17,023 bases of DNA, from NCBI GenBank assembly GCA_023488865.1, contig JAMDDG010000345.1:1-17023 (forward strand). Direction: 5' to 3'. The notes under the pieces were generated by a model. The model ran no database searches and was not told the DNA's origin. It saw only the letters and a list, made by a program, of their open reading frames with translations. Both the position numbers and the translations under genes were made by a program. This document shows, in pieces, positions 1 through 6,519 of the stretch; the first letter of the stretch is position 1, and every line of letters starts with the position of its first letter. Origin of the DNA: Bacteroidota bacterium (GTDB taxonomy: Bacteria; Bacteroidota; Bacteroidia; Bacteroidales; Prolixibacteraceae).

Positions 1-960
1 GTTTTGATGGTCAAGGCTCCTTTGAAATTCTCAATGGCTTCGGGATATTTCTGTCCCGCCACATTGGCATCCCCGGCTGCAAGAAAGCGGTTATATTGAG
101 CTTCGAGATTCGCTTTATCGGCATTCAATTTAGCCAGTAACTGTTCTGCATTGGCTAATTTTTTGGTTGCAACGGCATCTCCGGCTTTAATTGCCAATGC
201 ACCCTTGAAATTGTCGATGGCATCAGGATACTTTTGAGCAGATACGTTAGCATCCCCGGATGCCAGCAGGCTGTTAAATTCTGCTTCCAATTTGGCTTTA
301 TCGGCATTGATTTTAGTCAACAAATATTCCGCATTGGCCAGTCTTTCAGAAGCTGTTTTGTCTCCAGCTTTGATTGCAAGCGCACCTTTAAAATTGGCAA
401 TGGCTTCAGGGTATTTTTGATTGTTCACATTCTCGTCACCAACTGCCAGTAAACGGTTAAACGCTGCCTCCTGCTTCGCTTTTTCTTCATTCAGGTTCGT
501 TAAAAGTTGTTCGGCCCTGGTTAATTTTGCAGTTGCAACGGCATCTCCGGCTTTGATTGCCAATGCACGCTTGAAATTGTCGATAGCATCAGGATACTTT
601 TGAGCAGATACATTGGCATCCCCGGCAGCCAACAAACGGTTAAATTCGGCTTCCAATTTGGCTTTTTCACCATTAACATTGTCCAGCAACTGCTCAGCAT
701 TGGTCAGTTTATCGGATGCAACCTGGTTCCCGGGTTTTATGGCTAAGGCTGCTTTAAAATTATCAATAGCTTCAGGATACTTTTGATTGGAGACATTTGC
801 ATCCCCGGTTGCCAGTAATTTATTGAATTCAGCATCCAACAAAGCGTCTTTCTCAAGATTTTTCAGATCGGATGCCAGTTCTTTTAATTTGGGCTTAATA
901 AATTGATCATTTTTTCGAAGCGCCAACGCTTCCTCGTAAGCATGAATGGCCTCCCTGATC
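1..960 (-). repeat. In-frame 183-bp tandem repeat encoding TPR units
   Basis: A conserved block (AAATT followed by TCAATGGC-like sequence) recurs at 25, 208, 391, 574 and 757, exactly 183 bp apart. A diverged copy lies about 180 bp further, near 940. Each unit encodes 61 residues, so the array stays in frame. Alternate copies are closest to each other: 181-259 and 547-625, which are 366 bp apart, differ at only 5 of 79 positions by eye. This suggests duplication of a two-unit block. The array continues beyond position 1. Confidence 0.93.
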
Positions 961-1538
961 TGATTATTCTTTTCAAAATCAAGGGCCTCGGCCATTTTTT
1001 TGTTGAAAAGTTCATCTTCATGTGCCTTGACAGCCTGATCAATCTCTCTTCTTATCTCTTTGTCGTCAATAAAGATGTCTGAATCAAAATTGTCTAATTT
1101 TCCTTTCGGTGAATAGCATATTTTACCTACTGTCTTCCCTTCAAAACTCAGCGTCACGTCAGGAACTTTTTTGTAAATGGTGACAACCATTGGAAAGGGA
1201 GGAAAAATGCTGTCGGCCTCCCAAACTTTCTGAGGTATCACCGTCGATATATCAATGTCTTTGGAATAATGACCCTCTTTGACTACTGTTAAACGATATT
1301 CAGAAAAGTATTTAAGGTCAAATTCAAATTTCCCGTTTGAATTGACGGTAGTACTGTTCTCCGTTGCTTTGGTCGTTAAATTGGTCAATGAGACAACAGA
1401 TCCTGTTGGCTCCCCATTATCCACCCTGATCCTGCCTGATATATGAAAATTACCCGTATTTTTTTGCGCGGCCGACCCAAAGGCGATCAGAAGCAAAACA
1501 ATAAGTAATTTACTTTGGCGGATGGCGTTGGAGATCAT
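1..1538 (-). CDS. Secreted TPR-repeat protein with carboxypeptidase-regulatory-like N-terminal domain (3' end cut by window edge)
   Basis: Reading from ATG at 1538 to the left edge gives 512 residues with no stop, so the C-terminus lies outside the window. Residues 1-24 form a signal peptide (basic start, hydrophobic run, cleavage site SAA before QK), so the protein is exported to the periplasm or surface. Residues about 30-110 resemble a beta-sandwich of the carboxypeptidase-regulatory-like type (HISGRI..., later NSNGKFEFDL). From about residue 175 onward there is a repeat array. Each unit is 61 residues and contains one 34-residue TPR motif (pattern G-D-A-N-x-x-x-Q-K-Y-P-x-A-I-x-N-F-K-x-A-L-x-I-K) followed by a Lys/Glu/Ala-rich helical linker (AEQLL...). 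Five such units are visible plus one diverged N-terminal unit. TPR arrays usually bind proteins; the partner is unknown. I do not recognise a named gene. The upstream permease is 119 nt away on the same strand, so co-transcription is possible but unproven. Confidence 0.85.
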   Translation of the reverse strand, partial: MISNAIRQSKLLIVLLLIAFGSAAQKNTGNFHISGRIRVDNGEPTGSVVSLTNLTTKATENSTTVNSNGKFEFDLKYFSEYRLTVVKEGHYSKDIDISTVIPQKVWEADSIFPPFPMVVTIYKKVPDVTLSFEGKTVGKICYSPKGKLDNFDSDIFIDDKEIRREIDQAVKAHEDELFNKKMAEALDFEKNNQIREAIHAYEEALALRKNDQFIKPKLKELASDLKNLEKDALLDAEFNKLLATGDANVSNQKYPEAIDNFKAALAIKPGNQVASDKLTNAEQLLDNVNGEKAKLEAEFNRLLAAGDANVSAQKYPDAIDNFKRALAIKAGDAVATAKLTRAEQLLTNLNEEKAKQEAAFNRLLAVGDENVNNQKYPEAIANFKGALAIKAGDKTASERLANAEYLLTKINADKAKLEAEFNSLLASGDANVSAQKYPDAIDNFKGALAIKAGDAVATKKLANAEQLLAKLNADKANLEAQYNRFLAAGDANVAGQKYPEAIENFKGALTIK

Positions 1539-1657
1539 ATTATGCAGATTAATTTAGCAGGTTGTTCCTCAATCATACAGCAATATTACAAAATTGATTT
1601 AACTTCAAATTGTACTCCTGCAGTTTTTACGGCTAAATTTTGGCAAAATTCAAAGAT

Positions 1658-3382
1658 TTACTCTTTAATTTTCTGGAGATCAGATAATTTAGAATGGAAG
1701 ATTCCGTAACTAAAATAGAGCAACAGTCCGATTACCAACCAAATACCAAATCTGGCCCAGTTGGTAATACCCAGTTGGCTCATCAGGTAAAAATTTGTCA
1801 GGAGACCAATAACCGGAATAAATGACCATGATTTCACCATTGCCAGTATTGAAATAACTATGGCGGTCAAACCAAACAACAGATAAGGCAGTGAATGGAC
1901 GGAGAACGTACTGAAATAGTGACTGAAATCAGGCAAGCCGTTATTTGAAACAGAAATTAGCAGTAACGCCAGAACCAGCAAAGGGGGCATAAAGTACCGG
2001 CTGTTCAAATAAGGAACGACAAATCCATTTTTATTCCTCTCTTTGAGCCCTTTGGGATTTACAACCAGGATTCCTCCCGATACCAATATGAAAGCAAACA
2101 ACGTTCCGATACTGGTCAGGTCGGTCACTTCAGTCAGGTTCATAAAAAGGGAAGGCAGGGCCACGATAATTCCGGTTACGATAGTCGAAAATCCAGGCGT
2201 TCTGTATTTTGGGTGTAACTTTGCAAAGATGGGCGGTAAAAGGCCATCGCGGCTCATGCTCATCCAGATACGTGGTTGTCCCAATTGAAAAACCAGAAGG
2301 ACACTGGCCATGGCAACTACCGCGCTAACGGCAATTATCCCAGATAATTTGGCCAGATGCAGTTTGGCAAAAACAAAAGCCAACGGATCGGCAACTCCCA
2401 GCTGATCATAAGAAACCATACCTGTTAAGACCAGACTAACAAGCACATACAAAACTGTGGAAATAAAGAGGGCATAAAACATTGATCGCGGAAGATCTTT
2501 TTTGGGATTTTTGCACTCTTCGGCAGTCGTTGATATCGCATCAAATCCGATATAGGCAAAAAATACGCCGGAAACGCCTTTTAACACTCCAGGTAAACCA
2601 TTGGGGGCAAAAGGTGACCAATTTGCAGGATCGACATAAAATGCCCCGGCCGCAATTACTAAGATAAGAACGCCAATTTTCAGCAAAACCATCAGATTGT
2701 TGGCCCTCTTTGACTCCCTGATCCCAATGTAACAAAGCCAGGTGATGGCCACAACGATCATAAAAGCAGGTATGTCGGCGATCAAACGCAAATTGAATAG
2801 CTGTGGCGCAGTAGTCCAGGCCTGGTATGCCTCATTCAATGCCGGATTTAAATCTGTCAGGGACGAACCTTTCTGGAGCAAAAGTACTGCTTCGTGGTAT
2901 CCCCTTAGCGCGGTAAGATAATCTGTTGTCAGGAATGAAGACATATGTAGCCCAAGTCCATCAAGCAGACCGGTAAAATAACCTGACCACGAGATGGCTA
3001 CCGCGATGTTCCCGATGGCATATTCCATGATCAGGTCCCATCCGATAATCCATGCAATCAGTTCACCAAAACTGGCGTAAGCATATGTATAAGCACTGCC
3101 GCTGATGGGGATAGATGACGCAAACTCGGCATAACACATGGCTGAAAGCCCGCAGGCTACCGCAGTAAAAACAAAGAGAAGCGAAACCGCCGGACCACCT
3201 GTTGCCGCCGCATTTCCGATCGTACTAAAAATTCCTGCCCCAACAATTGCTGCAACCCCTAACGCCGTCAGGTCGACTACTCCCAACGTACGTTTCATGC
3301 CGGTACCGTGAAGTGTCAGATATGACGAATCGTGCAAGATCATGGAGATGGATTTTTTCCTGAAGAGGTTGCCGGTTCTCAT
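1658..3382 (-). CDS. APC-superfamily amino-acid permease (cationic amino-acid transporter type)
   Basis: This is a 574-residue polytopic inner-membrane protein. It should carry out secondary transport of an amino acid, probably into the cell. The first membrane helix carries the APC hallmark GAGIFSTIG at about residues 48-56, preceded by KRTLGVVDLTALG. A second hallmark, FFAYIGFDAISTTAEECKNP at about residues 274-293, is typical of the CAT (TC 2.A.3.3) branch that includes YfnA-like permeases. About 12 or more hydrophobic segments are visible. The loop at about residues 145-205 is longer than in many relatives. The ATG at 3382 gives the family-typical start LFRKKSI. The winged-helix gene ends 28 nt upstream and aroC lies beyond it, so the three are probably one transcript. 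Substrate cannot be read from sequence; arginine, lysine or a neutral amino acid are all possible. Confidence 0.9.
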   Translation of the reverse strand: MRTGNLFRKKSISMILHDSSYLTLHGTGMKRTLGVVDLTALGVAAIVGAGIFSTIGNAAATGGPAVSLLFVFTAVACGLSAMCYAEFASSIPISGSAYTYAYASFGELIAWIIGWDLIMEYAIGNIAVAISWSGYFTGLLDGLGLHMSSFLTTDYLTALRGYHEAVLLLQKGSSLTDLNPALNEAYQAWTTAPQLFNLRLIADIPAFMIVVAITWLCYIGIRESKRANNLMVLLKIGVLILVIAAGAFYVDPANWSPFAPNGLPGVLKGVSGVFFAYIGFDAISTTAEECKNPKKDLPRSMFYALFISTVLYVLVSLVLTGMVSYDQLGVADPLAFVFAKLHLAKLSGIIAVSAVVAMASVLLVFQLGQPRIWMSMSRDGLLPPIFAKLHPKYRTPGFSTIVTGIIVALPSLFMNLTEVTDLTSIGTLFAFILVSGGILVVNPKGLKERNKNGFVVPYLNSRYFMPPLLVLALLLISVSNNGLPDFSHYFSTFSVHSLPYLLFGLTAIVISILAMVKSWSFIPVIGLLTNFYLMSQLGITNWARFGIWLVIGLLLYFSYGIFHSKLSDLQKIKE

Positions 3383-3410
3383 GAAAAGGAAATAAAGTGA
3401 CTTTAGTACC

Positions 3411-3590
3411 TTATTTTACGATCGCGTAAAAGCAACGCACGGGTGAATTAACTTTCCCTTCAGCCACCAGTTTTTTAATCACTTTGTCCACCTCTTTTTT
3501 TTCTACACCCGAGGCTTCGGCTATTTCACCACCCTTCATCGGTTTGCCCGATTTCTCCATTGCTTTGAGGATTGCATCTTTTGCTTCCAT
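3411..3590 (-). CDS. Small winged-helix DNA-binding-like protein (59 aa)
   Basis: The ORF runs from ATG at 3590 (MEAKDAILKAMEKSGKP) to TAA at 3411-3413. The pattern is that of a minimal winged helix: a first helix (AILKAMEKSG), a helix-turn-helix (KGGEIAEASGVEKKEVDKVI), a third helix (KKLVAEG) and a short beta wing (KVNSPVRCFYAI). Similar 60-70-residue proteins, annotated only as transcriptional regulators or winged-helix proteins, occur in bacteria and archaea. The start lies 11 nt past the aroC stop and the end lies 28 nt before the permease, so it sits inside a likely aroC-permease transcript. The lone Cys in the wing (RCFY) is at a position I believe is conserved in this small family. Its DNA target, if any, is unknown. 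Gene status rests on close packing and a coherent fold-like pattern. Confidence 0.8.
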   Translation of the reverse strand: MEAKDAILKAMEKSGKPMKGGEIAEASGVEKKEVDKVIKKLVAEGKVNSPVRCFYAIVK

Positions 3591-3601
3591 AGTTGTAAAT
3601 T

Positions 3602-4675
3602 TTATAATTTAGAAACCCTGTTTAACAAATAATGATCTGCCAGGACCAAAGCCGCCATCGCTTCCACAATAGGTACTGCCCGTGGTAAGACACAGGGGTC
3701 GTGTCGTCCTTTGACATTTACAACAGCTTCATTACCATGTATATCTACTGTATTTTGTTCTTTTAGTAAGGTTGCAATCGGTTTAAAAGCCACCTTCCAA
3801 TAGATATCTTCCCCGTTGGAGATACCCCCCTGAACACCTCCCGAATGGTTGGTTAAAGTCCTGATTCCTTTCTCTGAAGGAACATAAATATCGTTGTGTT
3901 GCGATCCGGTAAGCTTGGTTCCTTCAAATCCTGAACCGTATTCAAAACCCTTCACCGCATTGATACCCAACATCGCAAATCCTAAATCTGCATGCAATTT
4001 GTTGAAGACCGGCCCTCCCCAACCGACAGGCACGCCAGTAGCTACGCCGGTGATAACTCCCCCAACCGTATCGTGATTTCTGCCTGCTTCCTCAATTCTT
4101 TGGATCATTCGCCCTGCAGTTTCAGTATCAGGGCACCTGACAATATTGGTCTCAGTCTGGCTGAGATCCAGCTCAAGGTATGACCTTTCTACACTTATCT
4201 CCCCAACGCTGGAAACATAGGCCTGTATGTTGATACCCACCGTTGCCAACAATTGCTTAGCCAAAGAACCGGCAACCACCCGCGCAATAGTCTCCCTTGC
4301 AGACGAACGGCCTCCTCCGCGATAATCCCTGACACCGTATTTCTGATCATACGTAAAATCCGCATGAGAGGGACGGTATAAATCTTTGATATTGGAATAA
4401 TCGCCCGAATGTTGGTCTTTATTCCTTACCAGGAAGCCGATAGGTGTTCCTGTTGTAGTCCCGTCAAAAATACCCGATAGAAACTCTACCTGATCAGACT
4501 CTTGTCTTGAGGTAGTAATGTGGGATTGCCCGGGTTTTCTTCGGTCCAGATCAGCCTGGATCAGACCGATGTCTATTTTTAGTCCGGCAGGGCAGCCGTC
4601 TATAACTCCGCCGATACCAATGCCATGAGACTCGCCGTAGGAAGTCAGGGTAAATATTTTTCCAAAACTGTTCAA
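3602..4675 (-). CDS. aroC: Chorismate synthase
   Basis: The enzyme converts 5-enolpyruvylshikimate-3-phosphate to chorismate with reduced FMN, the last common step to aromatic amino acids, folate and quinones; it is cytosolic. The 357-residue length is normal. Visible signatures are GESHG at residues 14-18 (catalytic His17), RPSHADFTYDQKYG from residue 101 (catalytic His104), RGGGRSSARET at 119-129, and GGVQGGISNGEDI near 290. The start codon is TTG at 4675-4673. The conserved N-terminus (NSFGKIFTLTSYGESHG) begins immediately after it. Upstream in the same frame there is a TAA and no ATG, so TTG is the best supported start. It probably heads a transcript that continues into the winged-helix gene and permease. 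Confidence 0.97.
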   Translation of the reverse strand: MNSFGKIFTLTSYGESHGIGIGGVIDGCPAGLKIDIGLIQADLDRRKPGQSHITTSRQESDQVEFLSGIFDGTTTGTPIGFLVRNKDQHSGDYSNIKDLYRPSHADFTYDQKYGVRDYRGGGRSSARETIARVVAGSLAKQLLATVGINIQAYVSSVGEISVERSYLELDLSQTETNIVRCPDTETAGRMIQRIEEAGRNHDTVGGVITGVATGVPVGWGGPVFNKLHADLGFAMLGINAVKGFEYGSGFEGTKLTGSQHNDIYVPSEKGIRTLTNHSGGVQGGISNGEDIYWKVAFKPIATLLKEQNTVDIHGNEAVVNVKGRHDPCVLPRAVPIVEAMAALVLADHYLLNRVSKL

Positions 4676-4771
4676 GTCGAAGGTTTTTAAATCAGGATAA
4701 AATTATTCAACTTTTCGGTTATTTCCTCATTTGACCACCGTTGTTTTGCAAGGTTTAATCAAAAAATAAAA

Positions 4772-4795
4772 ATCCCGAATGAAATCACCCGGGAT
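4772..4795 (-). terminator. Rho-independent terminator of the FKBP gene
   Basis: Read on the minus strand, two 10-nt arms (4795-4786 and 4781-4772) pair with two G-T wobbles around a 4-nt ATTT loop, with an ATCCCG/CGGGAT core. A T-rich run follows at once (complement of 4771-4761). The hairpin lies 34 nt past the FKBP stop and should isolate it from aroC downstream. Confidence 0.85.
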
Positions 4796-4829
4796 CAATC
4801 AATTATTTCGAATTTACGGTATCGTAGTT

Positions 4830-5423
4830 CTAGTTGCAACCGCAACCACCTCCGCAACCTGATCCAGATTCACCACTGCCACAATCAGAATCGCCACAAC
4901 CATCGCTGCCACAGCTGCTTCCGCATCCACAACCTCCAGTGCTGTAAGCCGCATTTAGTTCATCTGCGGTAGCCTCACGAACTTCTATGACCTTTCCGGT
5001 AAAGTGCAGATCTTCACCAGCCAGTGGATGGTTAAAATCCATTGTGACAGTCTCATTCTGGACTGATACAACAATACCATCCATGCGTTGGCCATGTGCA
5101 GACATCATTGGGACACTGTTCCCCGGTGTAAGCAAGGTATCATCAACTTTACCGTCAATCTTGAAAATGTCGAGCGGTAATTCAACGACTGCCTCTTCAT
5201 TAATTTCACCATACCCGTTGGCAGCTGGTATAGCTATCTCAAATTTTTCTCCGGTCTTTTTCCCAATCAGCTGTTCTTCAAAAGCCGGGATCATCAATCC
5301 TGCACCATGCAGAAAAACCAGCGGATTCGCTTCGGTTGCCGACTCAAATATCTCACCTTCTTTACCATCCAACCTCAAATCGTAGGTTAACGTAACCATA
5401 CTATCTTTTGAAACTGTAACCAT
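4830..5423 (-). CDS. FKBP-type peptidyl-prolyl cis-trans isomerase, SlyD-like, with Cys/Gly-rich C-terminal tail
   Basis: The protein is a prolyl isomerase and folding helper, expected in the cytosol because no signal peptide is visible. Residues 1-70 and 125-150 form the split FKBP domain (FLHGAGLMIPAFEE at 37-50; MDFNHPLAGEDLHF at 128-141). An IF-type chaperone insert lies roughly at 71-125, as in SlyD. After residue 162 there is a 35-residue tail made almost only of Gly, Ser, Asp and Cys, with eight Cys (165, 167, 171, 176, 181, 190, 194, 196) and no His. In E. coli SlyD the tail is rich in both His and Cys and binds nickel and other metals. By analogy this tail may bind a thiophilic metal, which is inference. 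The gene appears to stand alone, with its own terminator. A near-consensus -7 element (TTTCTTTG, complement of 5450-5457) lies about 27 nt upstream of the ATG. Confidence 0.9.
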   Translation of the reverse strand: MVTVSKDSMVTLTYDLRLDGKEGEIFESATEANPLVFLHGAGLMIPAFEEQLIGKKTGEKFEIAIPAANGYGEINEEAVVELPLDIFKIDGKVDDTLLTPGNSVPMMSAHGQRMDGIVVSVQNETVTMDFNHPLAGEDLHFTGKVIEVREATADELNAAYSTGGCGCGSSCGSDGCGDSDCGSGESGSGCGGGCGCN

Positions 5424-5517
5424 TACAATGTTTTTTAAAATTTAATGTGCAAAGAAACAGTATATTTCTTACGCAGCATAATTTGATACGCTATTTTGTG
5501 AAAAAAGTTATGCAAAT

Positions 5518-5563
5518 AGACATGAGATATGTGATATAAGACATGAGATATGTGATATGAGAT
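5518..5563. repeat. 21-bp tandem repeat (two copies plus a fragment)
   Basis: The unit AGACATGAGATATGTGATAT plus one base occurs at 5518-5538 and 5539-5559, differing only at the last base, and a third copy begins with AGA. The unit is itself built from smaller ATGAGATAT/GTGATAT pieces. It is intergenic, between the FKBP start and the DUF4465 end. Similar AT-rich simple repeats are common between genes in Bacteroidota. Confidence 0.85.
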
Positions 5564-5583
5564 TATCAACATGGGCTAGTTTT

Positions 5584-5640
5584 CATCAGCTCATCAGCAC
5601 ATTTTCACATTTACATATTTGCACATTTCCTCATTCCCCT
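5584..5640. repeat. Degenerate short repeat (CATCAGC / CACATTT units)
   Basis: Two copies of TCATCAGC are followed by about five imprecise units of the form CACATTT, TACATATTT, GCACATTT and CTCATT. The tract abuts the 3' end of the DUF4465 gene (stop at 5643), so it would form the start of that gene's 3' untranslated region on the minus strand. No hairpin with a T run is evident. Confidence 0.55.
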
Positions 5641-5642
5641 TG

Positions 5643-6377
5643 CTATTCCACGTATTTAATATTGTCCAGACAAACATAAGTTGGTGTATTGATCCCATAA
5701 GCGCCGGTATCAGACGAAGAAAATTCAAATGTTAACTTATTTATTTTTCCTAAAGTAGTAAGATCAACAGTTGTCCATTTGTTAAGAATAAAGTCTTTGG
5801 AGGAGTCCGTAAAACGGAAATCGGCCAGGTAACAAGACACACTTCCAATTTTAAGCCCGTTTTGATCATAGCCGTTCAGGGTAACTTTGAACCAATCCGG
5901 ATCACTCCCTGTCGCACCGCCAAATTTTTTGGTGTAAGCATCCCCGTTCTTCATGGAGAGCGCTGCATAAGTATTGTTACACAAATCGATGGATTTCATC
6001 AGATGAACTTCAGCATTTGGAAATGACGCATATGCTGCGGCATCTAAAGAGGGATAAAACAGTGCAAATTTGTTGTTTCCGTTCGCAGCATCAAACACAC
6101 TGAATTGATTTCCAAAACCTTGAGTGGTTACATCATTTTTTTGAGAATAACAAAATCCTGACCAGGTTTGCCAACTCGAATTGTACTGATTGGTAAATAT
6201 TAATTTCCCTGAGGTAAAAGTTCCGGAAGCGTCCGATCCATTCCAGAAACCGGAAGAAGGAACAACAAGGTTTTCGAAAGTTATTGTTTGATAAACGGTA
6301 GTATCATCCTTTTTGCAGGAGGAAAAAAACAACACACCCAAAAACATAGCCAAGGCCAATGAACGATAGCTTTTCAT
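5643..6377 (-). CDS. DUF4465-family lipoprotein
   Basis: Starting at ATG 6377 the protein is 244 residues and begins with a lipoprotein signal (MKSYRSLALAMFLGVL, then FFSSC with Lys-Lys-Asp-Asp after the Cys). It is probably lipid-anchored in the outer membrane. The frame is open 19 codons further upstream (to 6434), but only the 6377 start gives a proper signal peptide. The mature part matches the DUF4465 pattern: TFENL, FWNGSDASGTFTSG, WQTWSGFCYS, GFGNQFSVFD, DWFKVTLNGYD and the ending TPTYVCLDNI. The fold is expected to be a beta-sandwich. As I recall, members often occur near TonB-dependent vitamin B12 uptake genes or cobalamin riboswitches. Neither is visible here, so no ligand is assigned. 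It is transcribed away from ligA. Confidence 0.85.
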   Translation of the reverse strand: MKSYRSLALAMFLGVLFFSSCKKDDTTVYQTITFENLVVPSSGFWNGSDASGTFTSGKLIFTNQYNSSWQTWSGFCYSQKNDVTTQGFGNQFSVFDAANGNNKFALFYPSLDAAAYASFPNAEVHLMKSIDLCNNTYAALSMKNGDAYTKKFGGATGSDPDWFKVTLNGYDQNGLKIGSVSCYLADFRFTDSSKDFILNKWTTVDLTTLGKINKLTFEFSSSDTGAYGINTPTYVCLDNIKYVE

Positions 6378-6466
6378 AATCAGTTGACTTAAATAATTAA
6401 TAATAAATAAATTGAAAAAAATTTGCACAAACACTTCCGCTGTTCATCCCGATAGCGAAAACAAAG

Positions 6467-6495
6467 TTGAAATTCGGTCCTTTTTTATACTTTTA
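6467..6495 (+). promoter_or_regulatory. Possible ligA promoter (Bacteroidota type)
   Basis: TTG at 6467-6469 and TACTTTTA at 6488-6495 are 18 nt apart, close to the Bacteroidota -33/-7 arrangement (TTTG, about 19 nt, TAnnTTTG). The final G of the -7 box is replaced by A. Transcription would begin near 6501, after the upstream in-frame ATGs at 6412 and 6496 but before the ATG at 6520. This supports the later start for ligA. Confidence 0.4.
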
Positions 6496-6519
6496 ATGCA
6501 CTACAAAGAAATATTATCT

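Noticed and set aside
1..960. Regularly spaced repeats, possible CRISPR array
   Set aside because: The 183-bp units are continuous coding sequence in one frame with no unique spacers between short repeats; they encode TPR units.
1636..1650. AATTTT-GGC-AAAATT palindrome after the permease, possible terminator
   Set aside because: The stem is entirely A/T with a 3-nt loop and no following T run on the minus strand; too weak to call.
4987..5385. 132-codon antisense open frame inside the FKBP gene
   Set aside because: Complementary shadow of a well supported gene; no motif, signal or independent promoter.
6412..6519. 36-residue N-terminal extension of ligA
   Set aside because: The sequence is not ligase-like and a plausible promoter lies inside it; starting at 6520 restores the standard length and Lys115 numbering.
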